A stretch of DNA of 64,000 bases from positions 1-64,000 of the forward strand of contig DUSN01000101.1 of assembly GCA_012842605.1 (NCBI GenBank). The letters run 5' to 3'. Source of the stretch: Clostridiales bacterium. Lineage in GTDB: Bacteria; Bacillota; Clostridia; Caldicoprobacterales; DTU083. A model generated the notes under the pieces. It saw only the letters and a program-made list of their open reading frames with translations, ran no database searches and was not told where the DNA came from. The translations under genes were made by a program, and so were the position numbers. Below are positions 27,005-35,950 of this stretch, piece after piece; within the stretch, counting starts at the first letter, position 1, and every line of letters begins with the position of its first letter.

Positions 27005-27898
27005 ATGAAGATTAAAAGAAGGTACACTACATTTCCCGGCATGGTATTTGACATATTCAATTACGCATTTTTCTTGGCTATTACTCTTTCTTTCCTGCTG
27101 CCGTTTATTCATATTGCAATGTATTCAATAAGCGATATTACCAATTACAGCAGAAGCGGCTTGTTCCTATATCCCAGGGGACTGGACTTCTATATATACA
27201 GGGCTGCACTTTTCAACAGTTCAAGGGTTCTCCAGGCATTTGGGGTATCTGTATATGTGACATTTTTCGGTACAATAATAGGGGTTTTACTGTCATCAAT
27301 GTTAGCTTATGGTATATCAAAACCTCTTAAGGGTCAGAACTTCCTGGTATTCATCATATTCTTCACCATGCTGTTCAACGGCGGCATGGTACCCACATGG
27401 CTGCTTATTCGATCCTTGAACCTTCTTGACAGTGTGTGGGCATTGATATTGCCGGGTGTTATGTCGGCCTTCAATGTTTTCCTGCTGAGGAATTTTATGA
27501 AAATGCTTCCGGAGGGCATAGAAGAATCGGTAATGATGGACGGCGGCAGCTATGTAGTCATATTTTTCCGGATTGTGCTGCCCTTATCAAAGCCTGCAAT
27601 TGCTACAGTAGCTTTAATGACACTTGTAGGCTATTGGAATGATTACTTCTCAAGTATTCTGTATATTTATGATAAAACAAAGTGGAGTCTGGCCACATTA
27701 ATCAGGGATATGCTGAGCCGAATGGATTTGACTATTATGGAAGGCGGCCAGGTAGTAGGACTGGACGTAAACCGTATTGACAGCGTTAAAATGAGATCCG
27801 CAACCATACTTATAGCAGTAATACCGGTAATTATGATTTATCCGTTTTTCCAGAAATACTTTGAAAAGGGGATAATGATCGGAGCCATCAAAGGGTGA
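27005..27898 (+). CDS. Sugar ABC transporter permease, YtcP-like
   Basis: Start at ATG 27005 behind AGGTGA; a GTG at 26993 overlaps that site. The product is 297 aa with six membrane helices and the EAA loop EESVMMDGGSYVVIFFRIVLPLS. The family ending KYFEKGIMIGAIKG is present. It pairs with the preceding permease to form the heterodimeric channel of an oligosaccharide importer. The lipoprotein gene follows 51 bases later, after a hairpin-like region (GCCATCAAAG / CTTTGATGGC) at 27883-27912 that could lower or stabilise the downstream message. Confidence 0.93.
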   Translation: MKIKRRYTTFPGMVFDIFNYAFFLAITLSFLLPFIHIAMYSISDITNYSRSGLFLYPRGLDFYIYRAALFNSSRVLQAFGVSVYVTFFGTIIGVLLSSMLAYGISKPLKGQNFLVFIIFFTMLFNGGMVPTWLLIRSLNLLDSVWALILPGVMSAFNVFLLRNFMKMLPEGIEESVMMDGGSYVVIFFRIVLPLSKPAIATVALMTLVGYWNDYFSSILYIYDKTKWSLATLIRDMLSRMDLTIMEGGQVVGLDVNRIDSVKMRSATILIAVIPVIMIYPFFQKYFEKGIMIGAIKG

Positions 27899-27949
27899 GG
27901 GCTTTGATGGCTCCGACAAAAATAAAAATAAAAAGAAAGGATGATATTA

Positions 27950-29593
27950 GTGTTACGTAAGGTTCTGGCAGTATTACTCACCATCACTCTTATTTTATCA
28001 TTAGCTGCCGGCTGCAGCAAGCCTGTCGACGAGAAACCCGGAGGTGACAAACAGGAAAGCACACCTAAGCCGACTCAAGGTTCCTCGGAGGGCGGTGACC
28101 CGGTTCAAAAAGAAAGAGTGCCAATTACAATTACCTTGCCCAGTGTTCCATCTGGCACTCAACCGGACAGTTATATTGAAAAGCTGGTTGAAGACAAGTT
28201 TAACATTGACTTGAATGTCATTCCTCTGCCTTCAAATTCGGATGACAGAAAAACCCAGATAAATCTTATGATGACTGATGAGAAACTGAGACCTGACATT
28301 ATCTATTTTGGTTCAAGCAGTGCAAAAGAGTATGAAGAATGGAAAGCTAACGGCTTACTGGTTGATTTGTATCCTTTGCTGGCCAAACATGGCTCAAATA
28401 TTGTGTCCTATTATAAAAAGGTTGACAATGATGCATCTGCTCTCTTCTCAACCTGGGAAAACGGCAAAATGTACAGACTTATAACCGACGTCAGCGAACC
28501 CGGCTCAACTACTACGGTTGTACGCAAGGACTGGCTGGACAAATTTGGCATGGAAATAGAAACATTGGAAGACTATATGGAATATTTGCGAAAGTGTGTT
28601 TATGAAGATCCCGACGGAAACGGGCAGAATGATACGGTTGGTCTGACAGGCGGCAAGGAAGACATGATGGCGCTGTATCCCTTCTACTCTGCATATGGTG
28701 TATATCCGGAAGAATGGATTATACAGGAGGACGGAAGCATTAAGTATGGTGCCGTACTGCCAGAGACAAAAGAGGCCTTGAGAGTAATAAGCGAGGCATA
28801 TAAGGAAGGACTTATCGACCCCAACCTGATAAGCGGTGCCAAGAGCTTTACTGATGAGCTGTTCGTTGAAGGAAAGGCAGCTTCCTTCCATACATGGGCA
28901 TTTTTCTTAACTCCGTCATTTGCTCCGCTGCATGACTTCCAGGTTAAGAATCCCGGTGCTGAGTATATTAGGCAGCGTCCTGTCAAAGGTCCGGACGGTT
29001 TTGCCAGCGACAGACCTTCAGATCCGTTTGGATCCGGTTATGTAGCAATAACCAGCAAGTGCAAGGATCCGGAAGTGGCTATGCAGCTCCTGGATGGTTT
29101 AATGGAGCCAGAGTTCAGTATTCTCATTAAAAACGGTGAGGAAGGCATTGACTATGTAATGGAAAACGGTGAAATAAAACTGCTGACCAGCAAGGAAGAA
29201 CGGGATGCAAAGGGTATCAGGATGTTTGCTCTTCTGCTGGAACGCAAGGATGAGTACAATATAGAAATTGGTGAAAAGGGCAATGCAAACTTTGCAGACC
29301 AACAGCAGCATGCTTTGCCACTCAGAGCAAAATTCGCTTTCCTTAGGGACAAGGTAAGACCGAAGAATAATGAATATCAAGCTAACCTTAATACCCTGTA
29401 CAAAACTACTTTCTGGTCAATCATAGCAGGTGAACTGCCCATTGATGCTTTCGATCAGTTTGTAGAAGAATGGTATGCTCAAGGCGGAGCAGAGGTTGAG
29501 CAGGAAGCCAATGAGTACTGGGCTAAACAGAAAATTGAAATGGATGAATTCAAGGCAGCATTTGACAGAGATCTTGCAAAGCTGCTGAAATAA
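27950..29593 (+). CDS. Extracellular sugar-binding lipoprotein (ABC)
   Basis: GTG start at 27950 is preferred, as AGAAAGGA stands 7-8 bases upstream; the ATG at 27941 is too close to it. The product is about 547 aa. A type II signal peptide ends in the lipobox LAAGC, with Cys22 as the lipidated residue. A short Lys/Glu/Thr linker follows, then a LipO/YtcQ-type solute-binding fold (PITITLPSVPSG and later the GSGYVAITSKC segment). It captures oligosaccharides at the membrane for the two upstream permeases. The large size is normal for this subgroup. Confidence 0.92.
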   Translation: MLRKVLAVLLTITLILSLAAGCSKPVDEKPGGDKQESTPKPTQGSSEGGDPVQKERVPITITLPSVPSGTQPDSYIEKLVEDKFNIDLNVIPLPSNSDDRKTQINLMMTDEKLRPDIIYFGSSSAKEYEEWKANGLLVDLYPLLAKHGSNIVSYYKKVDNDASALFSTWENGKMYRLITDVSEPGSTTTVVRKDWLDKFGMEIETLEDYMEYLRKCVYEDPDGNGQNDTVGLTGGKEDMMALYPFYSAYGVYPEEWIIQEDGSIKYGAVLPETKEALRVISEAYKEGLIDPNLISGAKSFTDELFVEGKAASFHTWAFFLTPSFAPLHDFQVKNPGAEYIRQRPVKGPDGFASDRPSDPFGSGYVAITSKCKDPEVAMQLLDGLMEPEFSILIKNGEEGIDYVMENGEIKLLTSKEERDAKGIRMFALLLERKDEYNIEIGEKGNANFADQQQHALPLRAKFAFLRDKVRPKNNEYQANLNTLYKTTFWSIIAGELPIDAFDQFVEEWYAQGGAEVEQEANEYWAKQKIEMDEFKAAFDRDLAKLLK

Positions 29594-29604
29594 GGAGGCC
29601 GGCC

Positions 29605-30297
29605 ATGAACATTATCGACACAAAAAAATACAGAGTAATAGATGTCTCTCAGAAAATTGTACCGGTATCAGGAGAGATAGCTCCAGACGATTATGTTCGG
29701 CTGGTGCTGGAAGAGGCTCTGATATGGCCGCTCAAGACATATGATTCATATGTGGATGATACGGTATATCAGGTTGTTAAAATGAAGACCCATCTGAAAA
29801 CCCATATTGAATCTCCTTTCCATCTGGATAAAAAGGGTTTGCCCTTAAGTGCCTTTTCGCCTGAAACTTTCTTTGGACGTGCTGTATTCTTTTACTTTGA
29901 TGTGCCGTCAGATTCGGTTATAACCGCAGAAATGATTGAAAAGGCAGACAACGGCAGGCTAAAAGGCGGAGATATTGCAATAGTCCGTACAAGCTGGAAG
30001 AAGGGAATGAAAGGCGATAAGCCTGAAATAATGAAGGATGGTGCTGAATACTTCCTTTCAAAGGGCATAAAATTATTCGGCCAGGATGAATCATTATCAA
30101 TATTTAAAGGCGGAAGCAGCTCAACACATGATATCTTCCTGAAGAACAATATACCGCTGCTTGAAATGCTGTGCAATCTGGACAAGGTTACTCAAGATGT
30201 GGCATTTTTAATTGCAATACCAGGTTTGCTGAAGGTTGAGGGTATAGATTCATCAACCGTTGCAGCAGTAGTAATTGAGGGTATAGAAGTATTATAG
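29605..30297 (+). CDS. Cyclase family protein (kynurenine formamidase-like fold)
   Basis: ATG at 29605 behind AAGGAGG, 11 bases after the lipoprotein stop. The 230-aa product is of the Cyclase family (PF04199), metal-dependent hydrolases such as kynurenine formamidase. The metal-binding signature HxxTHxxxPxH is present as HLKTHIESPFH. No tryptophan-catabolic genes are near, so formamidase activity is unlikely to be the role here. In sugar loci these proteins may open lactones or hydrolyse amides, but that is a guess. It ends in the same operon as the transporter. Confidence 0.82.
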   Translation: MNIIDTKKYRVIDVSQKIVPVSGEIAPDDYVRLVLEEALIWPLKTYDSYVDDTVYQVVKMKTHLKTHIESPFHLDKKGLPLSAFSPETFFGRAVFFYFDVPSDSVITAEMIEKADNGRLKGGDIAIVRTSWKKGMKGDKPEIMKDGAEYFLSKGIKLFGQDESLSIFKGGSSSTHDIFLKNNIPLLEMLCNLDKVTQDVAFLIAIPGLLKVEGIDSSTVAAVVIEGIEVL

Positions 30298-30354
30298 GCA
30301 ATTTCATAACAGGGCGGGCTTAACCAGAGCCCGCCTGACTTAAGGAGTGGAATC

Positions 30355-31164
30355 GTGGAAAGCATTTTACTGAACAATCAAGTCTGCATCCCCGTAATTG
30401 GATATGGTGTATGGCAGGTTGAAGAGAATATTGAGGAATGTGTTTTAGCAGCACTGGAGTATGGCTACAGGCATATTGATACTGCAGCAGCATACCATAA
30501 TGAAGAAGGTGTGGGCAGAGCAGTCAGGCAGTCAGGAATACCCAGGGAGGAAATATTTATAACCACTAAACTGTGGAATGATGATATGCGGGCAAACCGG
30601 ACAAAGGATGCCTTTTATGAGAGCTTAGAGAAGTTAGGTCTGGACTATGTGGATTTGTATCTGGTGCACTGGCCGGTCAAAGATAAGTATATTGACTGCT
30701 ATCTGGAAATGGAGCAGCTGTATAATGAGGGATTAATAAAAGCAATAGGCGTCAGCAATTGCCTGAAGCACCACCTGGAACCACTGCTTGAAAGATGCAG
30801 CATAGTACCTGCTGTTAATCAGATTCAAATACATCCACGCTGGACCCAGACTGAGTATATTCAATATTTAAAACAGAAAAATATAGCAGTTGAAGCATAC
30901 AGCCCCCTGGGTCATGGTGATTTGCTTGATCATGAAGTAATAAAAGGGGTTGCAGAACGTTACAATAAAAGCACTGCACAGGTAATAATCCGCTGGCATT
31001 TGCAGCGGGGAGTTATAGTGCTGCCGAAATCCAAGACCAAGGAAAGAATTAAGGAGAATATATCAGTATTTGATTTTGAATTGTCCGTTGAAGATATGGC
31101 CCTAGTAAGCAGGTTAAATGATGAAACCTGCTATGGCGGGCATCCGGATACATTTGATTTTTGA
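30355..31164 (+). CDS. Aldo/keto reductase (second copy)
   Basis: GTG start at 30355 behind AAGGAGTGG. The product is 269 aa, with tetrad residues Asp42, Tyr47, Lys72 and His105 (DTAAAYHNE, TTKLWN, LVHWP) and the cofactor motif LPKSKTKERI. It closely resembles the reductase at 13966 in length and sequence, which suggests duplication within the region. It is the last gene of the 22314-31164 operon. A GC-rich hairpin (GGCGGGCT / AGCCCGCC, 30313-30335) without a T run precedes it. Confidence 0.9.
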   Translation: MESILLNNQVCIPVIGYGVWQVEENIEECVLAALEYGYRHIDTAAAYHNEEGVGRAVRQSGIPREEIFITTKLWNDDMRANRTKDAFYESLEKLGLDYVDLYLVHWPVKDKYIDCYLEMEQLYNEGLIKAIGVSNCLKHHLEPLLERCSIVPAVNQIQIHPRWTQTEYIQYLKQKNIAVEAYSPLGHGDLLDHEVIKGVAERYNKSTAQVIIRWHLQRGVIVLPKSKTKERIKENISVFDFELSVEDMALVSRLNDETCYGGHPDTFDF

Positions 31165-31238
31165 TAAAATTATGGAATATCCGTTTTTGTTTACGATATT
31201 CTCGGTATAGATTTAAATAAACGTATCTGCAAGTAATA

Positions 31239-31287
31239 AAGAAACCGAATGACAGATTATAAATCTGAACATCGGTTTCTTGTTTTT
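31239..31287 (+). terminator. Terminator of the GH5-GH3 transport operon
   Basis: Stem AAGAAACCGA / TCGGTTTCTT, with an inner AGATT / AATCT pairing, followed by GTTTTT. It lies 75 bases after the last gene of the operon. Confidence 0.85.
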
Positions 31288-31330
31288 CGCTGAGACCTTT
31301 GCTGCCAGTTACGGTATAGTCTATTAAAAT

Positions 31331-31471
31331 ATGAATAACTGGAATATGGTCAACTATGCAGATATGTTTGCGAGCATCCTGGCATTAAGCATGATGGGCA
31401 TTTTGCCGTTCCTGAGCTTGGATTGGCTGGATCGAAGGTTATGCCCCTGGGTATTTCTCCACCAGGATTAA
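31331..31471 (+). pseudogene. C-terminal remnant of a TauC/SsuC-type ABC permease
   Basis: A 46-codon frame from ATG 31331 reads NYADMFASILALSMMGILPF and then LDWLDRRLCPW, which resembles the end of nitrate/sulfonate/taurine-type ABC permeases (a last membrane helix followed by ExRLxPW). The rest of such a gene is missing, and no binding-protein or ATPase gene is adjacent. The last 33 bases overlap the 3' end of the hemerythrin gene on the other strand. I take it as a decayed fragment. Confidence 0.45.
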
Positions 31472-31858
31472 GAAATTGCGTATCTTCATATCGGTAATAA
31501 GTATATGCTGGGAGATCCAGTCTGACACAAAAGAAACCAGCTCTACCAAAGTCTTATGATTAGGCTCTTTTAAGCTGTCTATTTTCATTAATTTTTTACG
31601 CAGGAATGCATGCTCCATTGCATGGCTTACCAAATCTGTATAGCCATGCTCTTTCATAAACTGCTCTTCCTTCGAAAAATGTTCTATAGTGTAATTTTTA
31701 AGTTCAATCAAAATTCGTTCAATCTCATCATAGTTGTGTAATACATTTTCAGATTGAATAATGTCAGATAATTTTCTACCGATTTGAAACAATTTTCTGT
31801 GCTGGTCATCTACCTCTTTTACACCCATTTCATAATTGTCTTTCCACTCAAAATACAT
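31439..31858 (-). CDS. Bacteriohemerythrin
   Basis: A 139-aa single-domain hemerythrin with the full di-iron ligand set in order: His20 (DDQH), His60 and Glu64 (HFSKEE), His79 and His83 (HAMEH), His118 and Asp123 (HILITD). Such proteins bind O2 reversibly and in anaerobes serve as oxygen scavengers or sensors. It starts 24 bases after the stop of the GGDEF-EAL gene and is in the same operon, which suggests a link between oxygen and cyclic di-GMP. Its 3' end overlaps a permease remnant on the opposite strand, and the last residues (after RNF) are less conserved-looking. Confidence 0.93.
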   Translation of the reverse strand: MYFEWKDNYEMGVKEVDDQHRKLFQIGRKLSDIIQSENVLHNYDEIERILIELKNYTIEHFSKEEQFMKEHGYTDLVSHAMEHAFLRKKLMKIDSLKEPNHKTLVELVSFVSDWISQHILITDMKIRNFLILVEKYPGA

Positions 31859-31882
31859 ATTAGTCCTCCAAATATTGTTTTT

Positions 31883-33376
31883 TTATTTCCTTTGTTTATT
31901 TTGGCTGTCAAGCAAATAGATGTCATCAACCAAGGTAGGGGCTGTTTGCAGCAGATTAATTATCCCTTCCTCAGTAAGAGGTTTGCTGAATAAATAGCCT
32001 TGTATTTTGTGGCAGCCCATTTCTTTTAGGATTGGTATCTGGCTGTTTTTTTCCACACCTTCTGCAACAGTGCATAAATTGAGGCGTTTGCACATATGCA
32101 GGATGCTTTCTATCAAACCTTCTTCTTTGGTACCAATTTTATTTATGAAAGATTTGTCCAGTTTAAGCGTTGTAATTGGTATTTGCGATAAATAACTTAA
32201 AGATGAATAGCCGGTTCCAAAATCATCCAAGGCAATACGGACGCCTATTTTTCTCAGTTCCTCAAGCTTTGGCATCACCAAATCAAATGACTCCATAAGT
32301 AAGGATTCAGTTATTTCCAGCTCAAGATTTTCAGGGGACAGTTCAAGAAATTCCAGTGTATCTTGTACAGTGGGAACAAAATCGTCCTGCATAAGCTGAA
32401 TTATTGATACATTAACAGACATATTCAAGGGTGAATACCCCATGTCGTCCAGCTTTTTCAAAAAGGCACAGGCATTCCTAATAACCCATGCACCCAGCGG
32501 GACTATAAGCTGAGTGGCTTCTGCAGCCTTAATAAATTGATCCGGTGCTACCCACCCAAGTTCTTTGCTGTTCCAGCGCAGCAGTGCTTCAAAACCGTCT
32601 ATCCTGTCAAAGAACAAATCCAGTTGAGGTTGGTAATGTATTTCAAATTCATTTTGCTCAATGGCATGCCGCATATGCTTTATAATGCTGGTTCTTTCTG
32701 CCAGAGTGCGGCTCATGGTTATATCATATAAAGCATATTTGTTCTTGCCGGTTTCCTTTGCACGGTACATTGCTACTTCAGCAGCTTCCAGCATCTGTTG
32801 AATAGTCATGTTTTCAGCAGGCCTTTCCACTACACCTATGCTTATATTTATATATAATTCTTTATCGGAGATATCGAAGCTTTTTTTAAATCCTGCCTGG
32901 ATATAAGCAGCCATAACTTCTCCCAGGCCTGTTTCTGAAGGGTTATTGTATATAATTACAAATTCATCTCCACTAAGGTGGTAGACCCTGCCATTTGGCT
33001 TGGCAAGTAATGCCAGGCGTTTACTTACTTCAAGCAGAACCTGGCTTCCGAATTCATGGCCTTCGGTTTGATTGATATATCTAAAATTGTCAATATCTAT
33101 GTAAAGCAATGATATATCATGGATAGAAGTTTTATGATTTTCTTTAAAAAACTTTAGCAGGGAATTTTTATTAGGCAATAAGGTCAGATCGCTGTATAAA
33201 TAAAGACGCTTGTTCTTTTCATGCAGATTCCGGATACTGTATAAACATAATATGCAAAATAATATAAGAATTGTAATAACAGGAATATACAACCTACTGA
33301 CAGGTACAGGGCCGAATTTGCTTATAAGAGTTATTAGATAAATTGGCTGGATTTGAAGTTGCATATACAATTTCAA
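31883..33376 (-). CDS. Membrane GGDEF-EAL protein (cyclic di-GMP turnover)
   Basis: About 497 aa from TTG 33376; an ATG at 33364 is an alternative start. There is a single membrane helix at ~30-47, then a GGDEF domain (~65-225) whose signature reads SGDEF, then an EAL domain (~240-490). The EAL residues look complete: EALLRW, NVSIIQL, ELEITES, DDFGTGYSSL, KLDKSF, AEGVE and QGYLFSKP. It should be an active phosphodiesterase. SGDEF variants can retain cyclase activity, and no RxxD inhibitory site is seen before it. No sensory domain apart from the short N-terminus is present. Confidence 0.92.
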   Translation of the reverse strand: MKLYMQLQIQPIYLITLISKFGPVPVSRLYIPVITILILFCILCLYSIRNLHEKNKRLYLYSDLTLLPNKNSLLKFFKENHKTSIHDISLLYIDIDNFRYINQTEGHEFGSQVLLEVSKRLALLAKPNGRVYHLSGDEFVIIYNNPSETGLGEVMAAYIQAGFKKSFDISDKELYINISIGVVERPAENMTIQQMLEAAEVAMYRAKETGKNKYALYDITMSRTLAERTSIIKHMRHAIEQNEFEIHYQPQLDLFFDRIDGFEALLRWNSKELGWVAPDQFIKAAEATQLIVPLGAWVIRNACAFLKKLDDMGYSPLNMSVNVSIIQLMQDDFVPTVQDTLEFLELSPENLELEITESLLMESFDLVMPKLEELRKIGVRIALDDFGTGYSSLSYLSQIPITTLKLDKSFINKIGTKEEGLIESILHMCKRLNLCTVAEGVEKNSQIPILKEMGCHKIQGYLFSKPLTEEGIINLLQTAPTLVDDIYLLDSQNKQRK

Positions 33377-33524
33377 CTCGCTTCAATTTAAATTATAATG
33401 CCTGGTTTTTTCATTTTTCTACATAAATTGCTCAAATCAATCATAAAATAATGATTATAAGCAATAATATGTTATATTATAGCAAATTTTGCATAAATAG
33501 CAATGTATATATCATATAACGATG

Positions 33525-33552
33525 TTGAAAATAATGTTATTCAATGTATAGT
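33525..33552 (+). promoter_or_regulatory. Possible promoter upstream of the GH50-like gene
   Basis: TTGAAA (33525-33530), 16-base spacer, TATAGT (33547-33552). It lies in the 413-base gap 33377-33789, giving a leader of about 230 bases. That leader holds a stop-bounded hydrophobic stretch (33576-33740, ending in a helix PLCIVAVCLILVILLAFNT) without a convincing start codon. I see nothing else there. Confidence 0.38.
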
Positions 33553-33789
33553 GTATGGACAATCAGAGACAATGAATATATACTAAAGGCAGGAGCTGGC
33601 AAAAACTACATATATTGTATGAAATCTATATCTTTGGCCGGTCTATTGCAGGATTGCTGAATGTTAGCAAACCTCTTTGCATAGTGGCAGTTTGTTTGAT
33701 TCTTGTAATTTTACTTGCATTTAATACTAAAGAACATTAAGTAAAAAAGAGATTGAATGATAAACGAATAAGCAAAAGGGATGGATATT

Positions 33790-35838
33790 GTGAAAAAGAT
33801 TATACCAATTTGCAGATTCGCCAGAGAAGAATGCATTATTGTTGGTTCCACAGCTGACGGCACAATAGTGGAATTCAACGGCGCTAACGACTGCCTTAAG
33901 CTGGAAGGCGAAAACGGTATTTTAAATGGTGTAGATTTTGCCAAGGTTGATTTTATATCAACATACATGACCAATCTCTCGGATGCAGATATGAATATCA
34001 GGTATAATTTCTGGTCAGATGACAATCTGTCTGATGAGCCGGATATTTATGTAATTTTCGCTTTGCTGCCCGGGGTACGGACCAAGACAATTTTTCCGCT
34101 GAAGCACCTGGATGCTCAGACGGTTTTTCCGGTAAGAAATCCCGGAACCCTGACCGAGCTGGTATGGGGAACAAGTATGGATAAGGCAAAATTGAGAAAA
34201 TTTACAATAACCACAGTTATCAATCAGGATTGGTACCCAAAACGCCAGCTTGTAATAGATGACATAGTGTTTACCGATGAAGAGGACAATGAATTTCCGC
34301 TGCCATATGCACGGTTGACAGACGAACTTGGGCAGCAGGCCGGGAAGGATTGGCCCGGAAAAACCCATGGGGAGAGGGAATTGATCGAATATCTCAGAAA
34401 AGAAGCTCAAAAAGAAGCAAAGGAAATATCCTTCAAAGGATGGAACAAGTATGGCGGCTGGCTTCACAAAAGGTTTGAACCAACAGGCTATTTTCGTGCA
34501 GAAAAGGCAGAGGGAAGATGGTGGATGATAGATCCGGAAGGATATATCTTCTTCAGCCTGGGTGTAAATCATGTTATGCCGGGAGTGGGCAGCAAAGTAA
34601 ACCGGATGGAAAGCCTATACGGCTGGCTTCCTGACCGTAACGACCCAATATACAAAGACTGCTGGCATGCAGGCATGCAGAAGGGCAGGGGAGGTCCTGA
34701 CCCGGATTGTGTAACCTATAATTTTCACATATCCAACCTCATACGCGCATTTGGAGAGCAATGGTGGGATAATTGGGCAAGGATAATTAAAAGAAGGCTA
34801 AAGGAATGGGGCTTTAACACCATTGCCAATTGGTCGGATCCCCGTTTCATAAAAATGGCAGATATGCCCTATGTATTGCCTTTAAGAGGATTTCCCGATA
34901 CAGACAAGCATATATTCAGAGACTTTCCGGATGTATTTGATCCGCAGTATAAAAGAGAATCACTGGAATTTGCCAAACAATTGGAGCCATATAAAGAAGA
35001 CAGGAATCTGATTGGCTATTTCCTGACCAATGAACCACTCTGGGCTCTTCTTGACTGCAAATATGTTGTTATCGAAATGCTAAACAGCAACGAGCAGTAT
35101 TATTCAAAGGATGAATTTATTAAGTATATAGCAGAAAAGTACGGATATGATATTCAAAGATTCAACAATGCCTGGGGCATTGAAATAAACTCTTTCGATG
35201 ACCTTAAGCATAGTATTCCGAATGTGAGAGACCTTTCCGGGGCGGCCGGAGACATAGATGATTTTGCTCAAATACTGGTCAGAAGGTATGTGACACTTCC
35301 TTCACAGGCATTGAAGGCAGTTGATCCAAACCATATGAATTTAGGGATGAGGTATTCCTTTGTCTCGGAAGCATCTCTTAAGAACGCTTCTATAGGATAT
35401 GAGAATTTTGACGTGTTTTCCATTAATTCATACACTTATTCTCCTGAGGACGCCTTTGAGAAATTGAAATCCTTCGCAGACTTGCCTGCCATCATTGGCG
35501 AATTCCATTTCGGAGCCCTTGACCGCGGCATGTGGCATGTAGGGCTGAAAGGTGTACCTACACAGGAGGAGAGAGGATGGGCTTATAAATATTATGTAGA
35601 AAACGGTGCTGTTCATCCCAATTGTGTCGGACTGCATTACTTCCCGCTGGATGATGAGCCTTTGCTGGGCCGCAGTGACGGCGAGAATTTCCAGATGGGC
35701 TTCCATGATGTTTGCTTCAAACCATACCGGGAGTTTGTAAGGGTGGTCAGAGAAACCAATAAAACATTGTACCAGGTAATAACAGGATTTGTTGAGAAAT
35801 ATGACGAGATGCCTGATACCAGGCAGAAATTAGTATAG
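33790..35838 (+). CDS. GH50-agarase-like clan GH-A glycoside hydrolase
   Basis: GTG start at 33790 is spaced properly from AAAAGGG at 33774-33780; an ATG at 33781 is adjacent to it and less likely. About 682 aa. An N-terminal beta-sandwich (~1-210) precedes a (beta/alpha)8 barrel opening with GRWWMIDPEGYIFFSLGVN, the pattern of GH50 beta-agarases and relatives. Acid/base Glu415 lies in LTNEPLWA and nucleophile Glu571 in IIGEFHFGA. No signal peptide is present, so it acts on imported material. Agar is an unlikely substrate given the context; a beta-galactoside or another beta-glycoside is possible. It is followed by a sugar-isomerase-like gene. Confidence 0.8.
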   Translation: MKKIIPICRFAREECIIVGSTADGTIVEFNGANDCLKLEGENGILNGVDFAKVDFISTYMTNLSDADMNIRYNFWSDDNLSDEPDIYVIFALLPGVRTKTIFPLKHLDAQTVFPVRNPGTLTELVWGTSMDKAKLRKFTITTVINQDWYPKRQLVIDDIVFTDEEDNEFPLPYARLTDELGQQAGKDWPGKTHGERELIEYLRKEAQKEAKEISFKGWNKYGGWLHKRFEPTGYFRAEKAEGRWWMIDPEGYIFFSLGVNHVMPGVGSKVNRMESLYGWLPDRNDPIYKDCWHAGMQKGRGGPDPDCVTYNFHISNLIRAFGEQWWDNWARIIKRRLKEWGFNTIANWSDPRFIKMADMPYVLPLRGFPDTDKHIFRDFPDVFDPQYKRESLEFAKQLEPYKEDRNLIGYFLTNEPLWALLDCKYVVIEMLNSNEQYYSKDEFIKYIAEKYGYDIQRFNNAWGIEINSFDDLKHSIPNVRDLSGAAGDIDDFAQILVRRYVTLPSQALKAVDPNHMNLGMRYSFVSEASLKNASIGYENFDVFSINSYTYSPEDAFEKLKSFADLPAIIGEFHFGALDRGMWHVGLKGVPTQEERGWAYKYYVENGAVHPNCVGLHYFPLDDEPLLGRSDGENFQMGFHDVCFKPYREFVRVVRETNKTLYQVITGFVEKYDEMPDTRQKLV

Positions 35839-35950
35839 TGAGGCGCAATAATCATGAATGCAAGAAGCCCCTGTTCCTGCAGTATTCTTGTAGATGAAAA
35901 GGAAACCGGCTATAATACTGGTGATTATCAATATAAGGAGGGGTATTTGT

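Noticed and set aside
30313-30335. GC-rich hairpin as an operon terminator before the second aldo/keto reductase
   Set aside because: It has no T run and a strong ribosome binding site follows at once, so at most it is a processing or attenuation element.
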